The notes under the pieces: model-generated
What the model saw: only the letters and a program-made list of their open reading frames with translations
What the model was told of the DNA's origin: nothing
Databases searched by the model: none
Assembly: GCA_036556905.1 (NCBI GenBank)
Contig: DATBIM010000103.1
Location: 1 to 64,000, forward strand
DNA from: 40CM-4-69-5 sp036556905
GTDB lineage: Bacteria; Methylomirabilota; Methylomirabilia; Rokubacteriales; CSP1-6
DNA length: 64,000 nt
Direction: 5' to 3'
Translations under genes and position numbers: made by a program
In this document: piece after piece, positions 16,963-25,551 of the stretch
How the letters are laid out: every line of letters starts with the position of its first letter
How positions within the stretch are numbered: position 1 is the first letter of the stretch

Positions 16963-17837
16963 GCGGCGCCTCGCTGCGCACCCAGCCGCGCCGAGGCCCA
17001 GCAGCGCAGCGCGATGCCCACCTTGCGCCCCGCCCCCACCGTGATCCGCTCCCCGAAGACCTGGAAGCGCCGGGCCTCGATCGCCTCCAGCAGGGCGAAG
17101 TAAATCGATCCCATGACCTCGGCCGCCACCAGGGAACGCGCGTCTGCGCGCGGGAAGGTCGCCCGCGCCCGACGGTAAAAGTGACGGGCCCGGCCGGCCT
17201 GCCGCTCCATGAGCTGTACGAAGGCCGGAGTGTAGCGGCCGTGCCGCAGGTCGTCCTCGTCCACGCCGAACGCGTGCAGGTCAGTCTGTGGGAGGTAGAC
17301 GCGGCCGGCCCGGGCGTCAGTGCCGACGTCGCGAAGGATGTTCGTGAGCTGCAGCGCGATGCCGAGGTTCACGGCGTAGTCGCGGGCGCGGGGGTCGGAG
17401 TAGCCGAAGATCTCGATGGCGGCCAGGCCCACCGCCGAGGCGACGCGATAGCAGTAGAGGTAGAGGTCTTCGGCCCGCTCGTAGCGGACGCCGTCCAGGT
17501 CCATCTCCACCCCATCGACAATCGCCTCCAGCGCCTCGCGCGGGATCGGGAAGGCGCGGACGGCGGCGGCCAGGTGCTGCCCGATGGGGCGCTCGGGGAC
17601 GGCGCCCGGGATGTAGCAGTGGGCCACCTCGTGGCGCCACCTCTGCAGCTCGTCCCGCACACGGGCGGGATGGGTGCCGCGCTCGGCGCCCACATCCACG
17701 ACGTCGTCCACGGTCCGGCAGAAGGCATAGACGGCATAGAGGGCGTTGCGGCGGGCCCGGGGCAGGGTGAGGAACGCATAGTAGAAGTTGGAGCGGCTGC
17801 GCCGGGTCAACCGCGCCACGATGTGGGTGGGGCTCAT
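16959..17837 (-). CDS. hpnD: Squalene/phytoene synthase family (HpnD-like)
   Basis: A 292-aa prenyl-diphosphate head-to-head condensing enzyme, presumably making presqualene diphosphate from two farnesyl diphosphates. Both Asp-rich motifs are present (CRTVDDVVDVG and NILRDVGTDARAGRVYLP), as is the N-terminal SNFYYAFLTLPRARR. ATG 17837 overlaps the stop of hpnA (ATGA). No second synthase (HpnC) or HpnE is in the window, so either the other steps are encoded elsewhere or this enzyme makes squalene directly. HpnD is preferred because of its neighbours hpnA, hpnG and hpnH. Confidence 0.82.
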   Translation of the reverse strand: MSPTHIVARLTRRSRSNFYYAFLTLPRARRNALYAVYAFCRTVDDVVDVGAERGTHPARVRDELQRWRHEVAHCYIPGAVPERPIGQHLAAAVRAFPIPREALEAIVDGVEMDLDGVRYERAEDLYLYCYRVASAVGLAAIEIFGYSDPRARDYAVNLGIALQLTNILRDVGTDARAGRVYLPQTDLHAFGVDEDDLRHGRYTPAFVQLMERQAGRARHFYRRARATFPRADARSLVAAEVMGSIYFALLEAIEARRFQVFGERITVGAGRKVGIALRCWASARLGAQRGAA

Positions 17838-18853
17838 GGCCGGACGACGCGAGCGGCCGGCCGCCACGCGGCGTAGCCGTGCCGCGCGAACCACTCCACG
17901 GCCTCGCCCAGGGCCTCACGAGGATCGGTCTGCGGCAGCCCGAGCTCTCGCACGGCCTTGCCCGGGCTGAAGTACATTCGCTTGCGCGCCATCCGCACGG
18001 CGGTGAGCGACACCGCGGGTGTGCCCCGTCCCAGGCGGGCGGCGCTCTCCATGCCCGCGGCGGCGAGCCAGGCGAGCGCATAGGGAATGCGGAAGCGCGG
18101 CGGGCGCAGCCCCGTCACCGCGGCGAGTGTGTGGAAGATCTCGGTCAGCGAGAGGTTGGCGTGGCCCAGGATGTACTTCTCGCCCACCCGCCCCCGTTCC
18201 GCGGCCAGGAGGTGACCACGGGCGACATCGCGGACGTGGACGATGTTGAGCCCGGTATCGAGCGAGGCGTACATCCGGCCGCGCAGGAAATCCACGAGCA
18301 TCTTTCCCGTGGGCGTGGGCTTGACGTCCCAGGGCCCCACGGGAGCCGACGGGTTGACGACCACGATGGGCGCGCCGGTCCGGGCGAACTCCAGCGCGAC
18401 CTGCTCGGCGAGAAACTTGGACGCCTTGTAGGGGCCCACCATGTCGCCCAGCGACACCGGCGTGTCCTCGGTCCCCAGCCCGCCGTCCTTGGGAATGCCC
18501 AGGGCGCCAACCGTCGAGGTGTAGACGATTCGGCGGACTCCCGCCTCGACGGCGGCGCCGAGGATGGCCCGCGTGCCCTCCACATTCGTGCGGTAGAGCT
18601 CCCGGGGATCGCGGGCCCACAGGCGATAGTCGGCCGCGACGTGGAACAACGTCGCGGTCCCGGTCGTGGCGCGGTGCAGCGACGCGGGATCGCGAAGGTC
18701 GCCCTCGACGATCTCCACGGCGAGGTCGGCCAGGGCTCGCCGGTCCCCGCCCGGGCGGGCCAGCACGCGTACGGTGGCGCCGGCCCGCAGCAGCTCGCGC
18801 ACGACATTCGTCCCCACGAAGCCGGTACCGCCGGTCACCAGCGCGTCAGGCAT
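17834..18853 (-). CDS. hpnA: Hopanoid-associated sugar epimerase HpnA
   Basis: A 339-aa extended short-chain dehydrogenase with the NAD-binding motif GGTGFVGTNV at the N-terminus and the catalytic YKASK following a Ser-containing segment (YTSTVGALG). Family members accompany hopanoid genes and are thought to act on side-chain sugars or their precursors; the exact reaction is not settled. ATG 18853 lies inside the end of hpnG (8-base overlap), and the stop overlaps the next start. The C-terminal ~100 residues match the family (RMARKRMYFSPGKAVRELG). Confidence 0.87.
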   Translation of the reverse strand: MPDALVTGGTGFVGTNVVRELLRAGATVRVLARPGGDRRALADLAVEIVEGDLRDPASLHRATTGTATLFHVAADYRLWARDPRELYRTNVEGTRAILGAAVEAGVRRIVYTSTVGALGIPKDGGLGTEDTPVSLGDMVGPYKASKFLAEQVALEFARTGAPIVVVNPSAPVGPWDVKPTPTGKMLVDFLRGRMYASLDTGLNIVHVRDVARGHLLAAERGRVGEKYILGHANLSLTEIFHTLAAVTGLRPPRFRIPYALAWLAAAGMESAARLGRGTPAVSLTAVRMARKRMYFSPGKAVRELGLPQTDPREALGEAVEWFARHGYAAWRPAARVVRP

Positions 18854-19532
18854 GGGAGAGTGCTCGGGCGATCGTGCCCAGCGCGGCGGCGACCGTCCGG
18901 AGCGCGGCGTCGGCCCCGCGCCCCAACGCCAGGGCGTCGGCGACGGCGCGCGGGCGGGCCAGGGCCGCCCGCAGCGCCTGGCCGGCCCGCACCCGGCCTC
19001 CCGCGTCGACGAGGGCGGCCACGTCGGCAGGCACCGCCTGCTCCGCGGTATCGGAGACCGCGCGGATCACGGCCACGCGGAGACCCCGGGCCCGGGCCCA
19101 TTCCACGATCGGCGCAGATTCCATGTCCACGGCGAGGGCGCCCGTGTCCATCCACAAGCGCGCCTTGTCGGCCGCGGTCTGGGCCACCTGGGCCACGGTC
19201 AGCAGCGCCCCGCGCCGGACCAGCGCGGCGACTCCATCGGTGGCGTGACGCCGGCCCGTCGGGGCGACGACGGCCTCGGGGACGACGAGCGCGCCGCGCC
19301 CGAGCCGGGGATCGAGCGCGCCACAGGCGCCGGCGGACACGACCAGCGGAGGCGCCGGCTCCATCGGAGCCCGCTCGGTGATGAAGCGAGCCCGCAGCCC
19401 CACGCACATGACCTCGAGGGCGCCGCGGCGATAGTGCGGCCAGCGCGCGCCGGCGACGCTGGCCAGGCGCAGGTGCCGGGCCAGACGGTGGGCCTCCACC
19501 TCCACGGCGGTGAACACCAGCACTGGCGTCAC
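18846..19532 (-). CDS. hpnG: Hopanoid-associated phosphorylase HpnG
   Basis: A 228-aa nucleoside-phosphorylase-fold protein. In hopanoid producers HpnG removes adenine from adenosylhopane to give (phospho)ribosylhopane. Fold markers seen are VSAGACGALDPRLGRGALVV, the active-site-type ALAVDMESAPIVEWA and AVSDTAEQAVP. GTG 19532 overlaps the stop of the preceding unknown gene (GTGA). It acts directly after HpnH, encoded two genes upstream, so side-chain synthesis is covered by this operon. Confidence 0.87.
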   Translation of the reverse strand: MTPVLVFTAVEVEAHRLARHLRLASVAGARWPHYRRGALEVMCVGLRARFITERAPMEPAPPLVVSAGACGALDPRLGRGALVVPEAVVAPTGRRHATDGVAALVRRGALLTVAQVAQTAADKARLWMDTGALAVDMESAPIVEWARARGLRVAVIRAVSDTAEQAVPADVAALVDAGGRVRAGQALRAALARPRAVADALALGRGADAALRTVAAALGTIARALSHA

Positions 19533-19849
19533 GCGGGTCGGGCCTCGGTCTTGCGACGGAGCCACGCCTCGTACGACGTGCCCGCCGCGGTGTCCCGCCC
19601 CGTGAACTGGATCGTGCGGACCTCGGTGTAGCGCAGGGTGTGCGAAGTCCCGGTCGGGTCGACAAGCTGCAGGTACGGCTCGGTCACGTCCCGGTCGCGA
19701 TTGTAGACGTACCCGATCAGGTCACGCCCGTCTGTCAGGACGACGGTGACGTCGCCCCGGTAGTCGAAGGCCAGATCGATCACCTCGGCGAGCGGCATCT
19801 CATCGCCGGCGCCGGGAGCCCAACCCTCGAGCGAGCGCTCCCCGGACAT
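19529..19849 (-). CDS. Uncharacterised 106-aa protein between hpnH and hpnG
   Basis: I do not recognise this family. The protein is soluble, has no signal peptide or Cys, and looks beta-rich. It begins with an acidic/hydrophobic stretch (EMPLAEVIDLAFDYRGDVTV), continues with short repeats of polar turns (VLTDGRDLIGYVYNRDRDV) and ends basic (TSYEAWLRRKTEARPA). Phrases such as LRYTEVRTIQFTG suggest a small barrel, perhaps Sm-like or DUF-type. ATG 19849 lies four bases after the hpnH stop, and its own stop overlaps hpnG (GTGA). Tight embedding between two side-chain enzymes suggests a hopanoid-related role. Confidence 0.7.
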   Translation of the reverse strand: MSGERSLEGWAPGAGDEMPLAEVIDLAFDYRGDVTVVLTDGRDLIGYVYNRDRDVTEPYLQLVDPTGTSHTLRYTEVRTIQFTGRDTAAGTSYEAWLRRKTEARPA

Positions 19850-19853
19850 GCGC

Positions 19854-20876
19854 TCAGAGGCGTCCGGTGACGGCGGCGACGACCGCCTGCCGGAAGCCGC
19901 GCCAGGAGCCGAAGGTGTAGTCGACCGCGGTGGGCTCGTGCCCGCAGTGCACCATGCAGTCCCGGCACTTGGGGTTGCCGCTGCGTCGTCCATACCGCTC
20001 CCACCGGGTCGTCTCCATCAGCTCGCGGAAGCTCGCGGCGTAGCCCTCCTGGAGCAAGTAGCAGGGCCGCTGCCACCCGAAGAGGTTATAGGTGGGGTTG
20101 CCCCACGGCGTGCACTCGAAGTCGAGCTTGCCCATCAGGAAGCGGAGGAACAGCGGCGACTGGTTGAATCGCCACCGCCAGCGCGGTCGTTCCAGGATGG
20201 CCGAGAACAGCGCGTGGGCACGCTGCCGGCGCAAGAAGTGTTCCTGGTCGGGGGCCTTGGCGTAGCTGTAGCCGGGCGAGACCATCATGCCTTCGACGCC
20301 GAGGTCCATCATGGCGTCGAAGAACTGGCGGACCCGCGCGGGGTCGGCGCCATCGAAGAGCGTCGTGTTGGTGGTGACCCGGAAGCCGCGCCGCAGCGCG
20401 TCTCCGATGGCGACCCGGGCCTCCTCGTACACGCCGTCCCGGCACACCGCTTCGTCGTGCTCGGGACCTAGCCCGTCCAGGTGGATGCTGAACGAAAGAT
20501 ACTTCGAGGGCTCGAACACGCCCTCCTGCAGCCGCTGCCCGAGGAGGATGGCATTGGTGCAAAGGTAGACGTACTTCTTGCGCTTCACCAGCTCGCGCAC
20601 GAGCGGACCGATCTCGGGATACATCAACGGCTCGCCGCCGGGGATGGAGACCATGGGAGCACCGCACTCGTCCACAGCGCGCAAGCACTGCTCCACGCTC
20701 AGGTGCCGGCGCAGGATGTGGGCCGGATACTGGATCTTGCCGCACCCGGCGCAGGCCAGGTTGCATCGGAACAAGGGCTCCAGCATGAGCACAAGCGGGT
20801 ACCGCGGGCGTCCCTTGAGCTTCTGGCCGATGACGTAGCTCGCCACCGTCCATATCTGCGAGAGGGGAACGCTCAT
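19854..20876 (-). CDS. hpnH: Adenosyl-hopene transferase HpnH (radical SAM)
   Basis: A 340-aa radical SAM enzyme that adds a 5'-deoxyadenosyl group to diploptene, the first step of C35 side-chain synthesis. The cluster motif is C38-x3-C42-x2-C45 (RCNLACAGCGKIQYP), followed by the SAM-binding GGEPL (IPGGEPLMYPEI). The family C-terminus with extra cysteines (KCRDCMVHCGHEPTA) is present. ATG 20876 gives the standard N-terminus MSVPLSQIWTVASYVI. It is the first gene of the - strand operon, divergent from shc across 138 bases. Confidence 0.93.
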   Translation of the reverse strand: MSVPLSQIWTVASYVIGQKLKGRPRYPLVLMLEPLFRCNLACAGCGKIQYPAHILRRHLSVEQCLRAVDECGAPMVSIPGGEPLMYPEIGPLVRELVKRKKYVYLCTNAILLGQRLQEGVFEPSKYLSFSIHLDGLGPEHDEAVCRDGVYEEARVAIGDALRRGFRVTTNTTLFDGADPARVRQFFDAMMDLGVEGMMVSPGYSYAKAPDQEHFLRRQRAHALFSAILERPRWRWRFNQSPLFLRFLMGKLDFECTPWGNPTYNLFGWQRPCYLLQEGYAASFRELMETTRWERYGRRSGNPKCRDCMVHCGHEPTAVDYTFGSWRGFRQAVVAAVTGRL

Positions 20877-20922
20877 CTCATCCTCGGCGAGAGGCCGGGC
20901 CGACTGAATGCGGGCACGCCGT

Positions 20923-20928
20923 AGTATA
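20923..20928 (-). promoter_or_regulatory. Candidate -10 box of the hpnH operon
   Basis: TATACT (reading TTATACT on the - strand) lies ~47 bases before the hpnH start, in the 138-base divergent region between hpnH and shc. I see no convincing -35. The shared region is where both hopanoid operons would be controlled. Confidence 0.3.
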
Positions 20929-21014
20929 ACGCCAGGCCCGGCCACGCGCGCCTGGAGTCCTCAGGACCAGTTCCACCATTTGTCGCGGCAGACTCGCATG
21001 TTACCATCCCGATC

Positions 21015-22916
21015 GTGACGGGCCTCGATCGCGCCATCGCCCGCGCCCAGGACCATCTCCTCGCCCGTCAAGCCGACGACGGGCACTGGGTCGGCGAGCT
21101 CGAAGCGGACACCACGATCACCGCCGAGTACCTGTTGTTCGGTCATCTCCTGGACCGGGTGAACCGAGAGCGCGAGGGCAAGGCGGTGCGCTATCTTCGC
21201 CGCCGCCAGCGGGCCGACGGCGGCTTCGACCTCTTCGCCGGCGGACCAACGAACCTGTCGGCCACCATCAAAGCCTACTTCGCCATGAAACTGGCCGGCG
21301 TCTCCGTGGACGACCCGGCCATGGTGCGGGCCCGGCAACGCATCCTCGAGATGGGCGGCCCCACCCGGGCCAACGTGTTCACCAAGATCCAGCTGGCTCT
21401 CTTCGGCGAGTACGACTGGAACGGCGTGCCGGCCATGCCGGTAGAAATCATGCTGCTCCCGCCGCCGTTCTTTCTGTTCAACATCTACGAGGTCTCGTAC
21501 TGGTCGCGGACGGTGATCGTCCCGCTGCTCATCATCATGGATCGCAAGCCGGTGCGCTGGCTCCCCCCCGAGCTCGGCCTGGACGAGCTGTGGCCAGTGC
21601 CGCGGGAGCGGGCCAGCCTGCGCTTTCCCCGATTCCCCCGGCCGTTCAGCTGGCACGACCTGTTCTGGAAGAACTTCTTCATCGCGGTCGATGACGGCCT
21701 CAAGATCTGGGAGCGTTTCTCGCCCCGGCCTCTTCGCCGGCGGGCTGTCGAAGCCGCCCGCAAATGGTTGGAGGAGCGGCTGGCCGTGCCCGGGGGCCTG
21801 GGAGGGATCTTTCCCGCCATCGTGAACGCCGTACTGGCGCTGCGGGTGCTTGGTTACCCCGACGATCATCCCCTGGTCCGCGGCCAGCTCAAGGAACTGG
21901 AGGCGTGGGCCGTCGAAACGGCCGACGAGCTGCACTATCAGCCCTGTGTGAGTCCCGTCTGGGACACGGCTCTGGCCATCTACGCGCTGGTCGAGAGCGG
22001 CCTCGCCCCCGATCATCCCGCCCTGCACCGGGCCGCCGAGTGGCTGCTGGGCCGGCAAGTGCTGGTCCCCGGCGACTGGCAGGTGAAGCGGCCCTACGTG
22101 CAGCCGGGCGGCTGGCCGTTCCAGTATGACAACGACTTCTACCCCGACCTCGACGACACCGCGGTGGCGCTGATGGCCCTCGAGAAGCTCGGGGACCTCG
22201 ACACCGAGCGCGTGCGGACCGCCAAGGAGCGGGGGCTCGGCTGGTTCCTGGGCATGCAGGGCCAGGACGGCGGCTGGGCGTCGTTCGACGCCGACAACGA
22301 CCGGCTGTACCTGAACAACATCCCCTTCGCCGACCACGGAGCGTTGCTGGATCCCTCCACGGAAGACCTCACCGGACGCGGCCTCGAGCTGCTCGGCACC
22401 TACGGCTACCGGCGAGACTTCGAGCCGGTGGCCCGCGCGCTGGACTTCTTGAAGTCGGCGCAGCGGCATGACGGCGGCTGGTTCGGCCGCTGGGGCGTCA
22501 ACTACATCTACGGGACCTGGTCGGTGCTGCGCGGTCTCCGCGCCGTCGGCGAGGACCCCGGCCAGGAATACGTGCAGCGCGCCGTCCGGTGGCTGGAACG
22601 CTGTCAGAACCAAGATGGCGGCTGGGGCGAGACCTGCGAGAGCTACGACCGCGCCGAGCTGGCCGGACGGGGCGAGTCCATCCCGTCGCAGACGGCGTGG
22701 GCGTTGCTGGCGCTGCTGGCCGCCGGTCGGAGGGGGCCGGCGCTCGAGCGGGGCATCGAGTACCTCATGGCCACCCAGCGCGACGACGGGTCCTGGGAGG
22801 ACCACTTCTGGAACGGCACCGGCTTCCCGCGCGTCTTCATGCTGAAGTATCACCTGTACGCCAAGTACTTCCCGCTCTGGGCGCTGGGGGTCTATCGCCA
22901 CAGCCTTGATGAGTGA
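21015..22916 (+). CDS. shc: Squalene-hopene cyclase
   Basis: A 633-aa monotopic membrane cyclase converting squalene to hopene/hopanol. The catalytic acid motif is D378-L-D-D381 (YPDLDDTAVAL). QW repeats are visible (QRADGGFD, QGQDGGWASFD, QRHDGGWFGRWGVNYIYG, QNQDGGWGETC, QRDDGSWED). Length is typical. GTG 21015 is the only reasonable start: an ATG at 20998 runs at once into a stop. The end overlaps mlaE by eight bases, tying hopanoid synthesis to lipid transport in one transcript. Confidence 0.95.
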   Translation: MTGLDRAIARAQDHLLARQADDGHWVGELEADTTITAEYLLFGHLLDRVNREREGKAVRYLRRRQRADGGFDLFAGGPTNLSATIKAYFAMKLAGVSVDDPAMVRARQRILEMGGPTRANVFTKIQLALFGEYDWNGVPAMPVEIMLLPPPFFLFNIYEVSYWSRTVIVPLLIIMDRKPVRWLPPELGLDELWPVPRERASLRFPRFPRPFSWHDLFWKNFFIAVDDGLKIWERFSPRPLRRRAVEAARKWLEERLAVPGGLGGIFPAIVNAVLALRVLGYPDDHPLVRGQLKELEAWAVETADELHYQPCVSPVWDTALAIYALVESGLAPDHPALHRAAEWLLGRQVLVPGDWQVKRPYVQPGGWPFQYDNDFYPDLDDTAVALMALEKLGDLDTERVRTAKERGLGWFLGMQGQDGGWASFDADNDRLYLNNIPFADHGALLDPSTEDLTGRGLELLGTYGYRRDFEPVARALDFLKSAQRHDGGWFGRWGVNYIYGTWSVLRGLRAVGEDPGQEYVQRAVRWLERCQNQDGGWGETCESYDRAELAGRGESIPSQTAWALLALLAAGRRGPALERGIEYLMATQRDDGSWEDHFWNGTGFPRVFMLKYHLYAKYFPLWALGVYRHSLDE

Positions 22917-23703
22917 GCAGCCGGTCCCAGCCGTGCTGCGTCCCCTCGACCGTCTCGGCGCGGGCGCCGTCGCGGTCCTGGACTCGCTCGGGCGCTTCGG
23001 GACCTTCCTGGGGATCGCCCTGGCCTCGATGGCGACCCCACCCTTCAAAGTCGAGGCCGTCATCAGCCGGCTGCACTACGTCGGCTATCGCTCCCTGGTG
23101 ATCATCGTCCTCACCGGCGCCTTCACCGGGATGGTCCTGGGACTGCAGCTCCACCTCACCCTCAGCCGGTTCGGGTCCGAGGCCTTCCTGGGCCCGGCCG
23201 TGGCCCTGGCCCTCATCCGCGAGCTGGGACCCGTGCTGGCCGCGCTGATGGTCACCGGACGGGCCGGCTCCGCCCTCACCGCCGAGATCGGCATCATGCG
23301 GATCACCGAGCAGATCGACGCGCTGACCGTGATGGCGCTGAGCCCCTTTCGCTACCTGGTCACCCCCTCGATTCTGGCCGGCCTGCTGAGCTTCCCCCTC
23401 ATGACCGCCATCTTCGACGTCGTCGGCATCTTCGGCGGCTATCTGGTCGGCGTGCAGCTGCTCGGGCTCTCCGAGGGCACGTACTTCGGGGAAATGCGCG
23501 CCTTCGTCCACATGGACGACATCATGACCGGGTTCTGGAAATCAGTCGCGTTCGGCATCGTGGTGACCTGGGTCTGCACCTACAAGGGATACTACGTGGG
23601 CCACGGCGCCGAGGGGGTAGCCCGGGCCACCACCCAGGCCGTGGTGCTCTCGTCGGTGCTCATCTTGATGTCGGACTATTTCATGGGCTCGGTGCTGCCG
23701 TGA
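22909..23703 (+). CDS. mlaE: MlaE-family lipid ABC transporter permease
   Basis: A 264-aa permease of the Mla phospholipid/intermembrane lipid transport system. It has about five to six membrane segments and the family motifs GMVLGLQLHLTLSRFG, GPVLAALMVTGRAGSALTAEIG and MRITEQIDALTVM. ATG 22909 lies inside the 3' end of shc (8-base overlap); a TTG three bases earlier is less likely. The ATPase gene follows after 15 bases. It could move hopanoids as well as phospholipids; that is inference from its place after shc. Confidence 0.92.
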   Translation: MSEQPVPAVLRPLDRLGAGAVAVLDSLGRFGTFLGIALASMATPPFKVEAVISRLHYVGYRSLVIIVLTGAFTGMVLGLQLHLTLSRFGSEAFLGPAVALALIRELGPVLAALMVTGRAGSALTAEIGIMRITEQIDALTVMALSPFRYLVTPSILAGLLSFPLMTAIFDVVGIFGGYLVGVQLLGLSEGTYFGEMRAFVHMDDIMTGFWKSVAFGIVVTWVCTYKGYYVGHGAEGVARATTQAVVLSSVLILMSDYFMGSVLP

Positions 23704-23718
23704 TCCGCGGTCGGTGAA

Positions 23719-24465
23719 ATGATCAAGGTGGAAGGACTCACCAAGAGCTTCGCCGGGCAGCCAGTCCTGCGCGACCTCGACCTGGAAGTTCCCACCGGCT
23801 CCATCACCATCGTCATCGGGCGCAGCGGCGGGGGGAAATCCGTGTTTCTCAAGCACCTGCTGGGCCTCCTGCGCCCGGATGCCGGCCGGGTGGTGGTCGA
23901 CGGGGTCGACCTCACCGGGCTCTCGGCTCGCGCCCTCGACGGGATCCGGGCCCGCTATGGCGTCGTGTTTCAGGGCGGGGCCCTGTTCGATTCCATGACC
24001 TGCGCCGAGAACGTGGCCTTTCCCCTGCGCGAGAAGACGCGGCTGACCCGCCCCGCGATCGCCGCGCGAGTCGAGACGGCGCTCGGCCAGGTCGGGCTGG
24101 AGGGGGTAGGGACCAAGTACCCCGAGCAGGTGTCCGGCGGAATGCGCAAGCGCGTGGCGATCGCCCGGGCGCTGGTGACGGAGCCCGAGATCATCTTCTT
24201 CGACGAGCCCACCACCGGGCTGGACCCCGTCCTCGTCAACAGCATCCACCGACTGATCCGCCAGCTCCATCGGCAGTTCAAGTTCACCGCCGTGATGGTG
24301 AGCCATGAGATCCCCGAGATCTTCGAGATCGCCGATACCGTGGCCATGTTGCACGACGGCCGTATCGTCGAAACGGGATCGCCCCGGGCCATCCAGGAGT
24401 CGACGAACCCCGTGGTGCGCCAGTTCATCCGCGGTGAAGGCGGCGGCAACGAGGAGGAGCCATGA
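23719..24465 (+). CDS. mlaF: MlaF-family ABC transporter ATP-binding protein
   Basis: A 248-aa cytoplasmic ATPase for MlaE. Walker A is GRSGGGKS (residues 34-41), the signature is VSGGMRKRVAIARAL, Walker B is EIIFFDEPTTGLDP, with a following switch His (MVSHEI). This composition is standard for Mla/Ttg2A proteins. ATG 23719 follows mlaE by 15 bases, and its stop overlaps the mlaD start (ATGA). Confidence 0.94.
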   Translation: MIKVEGLTKSFAGQPVLRDLDLEVPTGSITIVIGRSGGGKSVFLKHLLGLLRPDAGRVVVDGVDLTGLSARALDGIRARYGVVFQGGALFDSMTCAENVAFPLREKTRLTRPAIAARVETALGQVGLEGVGTKYPEQVSGGMRKRVAIARALVTEPEIIFFDEPTTGLDPVLVNSIHRLIRQLHRQFKFTAVMVSHEIPEIFEIADTVAMLHDGRIVETGSPRAIQESTNPVVRQFIRGEGGGNEEEP

Positions 24466-24905
24466 ACCGAGCGAACGTGAACATCGCGGTAGGCCTTTTC
24501 GTCGTGCTCGGTGTGTTAGCATTGGCCTACCTGTCGATCAACCTCGGTCGGGTCACGATTTTTGCGGGCGGCGGCTACGAGTTGATCGCGGACTTCCCGT
24601 CCGTGGGTGGCCTCCGTCCGGGAGCATCGGTCGAGATCGCGGGTGTCGAAGTGGGACGAGTCGAGTCCATTGGGCTGGGCGAGGATTACCAGGCGCGCGT
24701 GGTGCTCCGCTTGAACGCCGGCGTGCGGCTCCAGGACGATGCCATCGCCTCGATCAAGACCAAGGGGCTGATCGGCGAGAAGTTCATCCGCATCAGCCCG
24801 GGTGCTTCGGAAAAGCTCATCCCCCCCAAGGGGCGCCTGCGCGAGGTCGAAGCGCCCGTGGATCTCGAGGAGCTCATCTCGAAATACGTCTTTGGCAAGG
24901 TCTAG
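24462..24905 (+). CDS. mlaD: MlaD-family MCE-domain protein
   Basis: A 147-aa inner-membrane-anchored periplasmic protein with one N-terminal membrane helix (NIAVGLFVVLGVLALAYLSI), then an MCE domain (GGLRPGASVEIAGVEVGRVESI...IKTKGLIGEKFIRISPG). MlaD hexamers form the channel between MlaFE and the periplasmic carrier. Overlap with mlaF (ATGA) and order E-F-D-C match other Mla operons. Length is close to the minimum for the family. Confidence 0.93.
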   Translation: MNRANVNIAVGLFVVLGVLALAYLSINLGRVTIFAGGGYELIADFPSVGGLRPGASVEIAGVEVGRVESIGLGEDYQARVVLRLNAGVRLQDDAIASIKTKGLIGEKFIRISPGASEKLIPPKGRLREVEAPVDLEELISKYVFGKV

Positions 24906-24927
24906 CAAGAGAGGAGGTTCATGGCAT

Positions 24928-25551
24928 ATGACGTCGCTGCGTGGCCGGCTCGTGCTCGCGCTCGCCCTGGCCGTGGCCCTCGCCCCTCCGGCGCTGGCCG
25001 GCGCCCCGACCGAGCAACTCCGCCTCCAGGTCGATCGGGTGATCAAGACGCTCGAGGATCCCCAGCTCAAGCAGGAGAGCAAGACCGTGGAGCGGCGGCG
25101 GTCGGTCCGTCGCATCGCCAACGAGATCTTCGACTTCGGGGAGACGGCCAAGCGCTCCCTGGGCCGTCACTGGGGGGCCCGCACGCCGGCCGAGCGTGAG
25201 GAGTTCGTCCAGCTCTTCGCCGATCTGCTCGAGCGTTCCTACATCTCCAAGATCGAGCTCTTCAACGGCGAACGCGTCACGTACATCGGCGAGACGATCG
25301 ACGGCGACATCGCCACCGTCCGGACCCGCCTGGTGACCAAGCAGGCCACCGAGATCCCGGTGGACTACCGCATGCTCAAGCGCGACGAGCGCTGGCTCGT
25401 CTACGACGTCATCATCGAAGGCGTGAGCCTGGTGGCCAACTACCGGACACAATTCAACAAGATCATCCAGACCTCCTCCTATCCGGACCTGATCAAGAAG
25501 ATGAAGGGCAAGCAGGAGGAGTTGCTGGAGCAGGAAAAGAAACGGACGTGA
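24928..25551 (+). CDS. mlaC: MlaC/Ttg2D-family periplasmic lipid-binding protein
   Basis: A 207-aa periplasmic protein with a cleavable signal peptide (residues ~1-22, RLVLALALAVALAPPALAG). The mature part has family features including RRSVRRIANEIFDFGETAKRSLG, LFADLLERSYI and RWLVYDVIIEGVSLVANYR. It shuttles lipid between the MlaFEDB complex and the outer membrane. ATG 24928 stands ten bases after AGGAGG; the ATG at 24921 is in another frame. Its stop overlaps the GTG of the decarboxylase gene (GTGA), so the operon continues without a break. Confidence 0.9.
   Translation: MTSLRGRLVLALALAVALAPPALAGAPTEQLRLQVDRVIKTLEDPQLKQESKTVERRRSVRRIANEIFDFGETAKRSLGRHWGARTPAEREEFVQLFADLLERSYISKIELFNGERVTYIGETIDGDIATVRTRLVTKQATEIPVDYRMLKRDERWLVYDVIIEGVSLVANYRTQFNKIIQTSSYPDLIKKMKGKQEELLEQEKKRT

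Noticed and set aside
24921..25199. Alternative ATG at 24921 closer to AGGAGG than the mlaC start
   Set aside because: It opens a different frame with no resemblance to MlaC; the 24928 frame has a signal peptide and family motifs.
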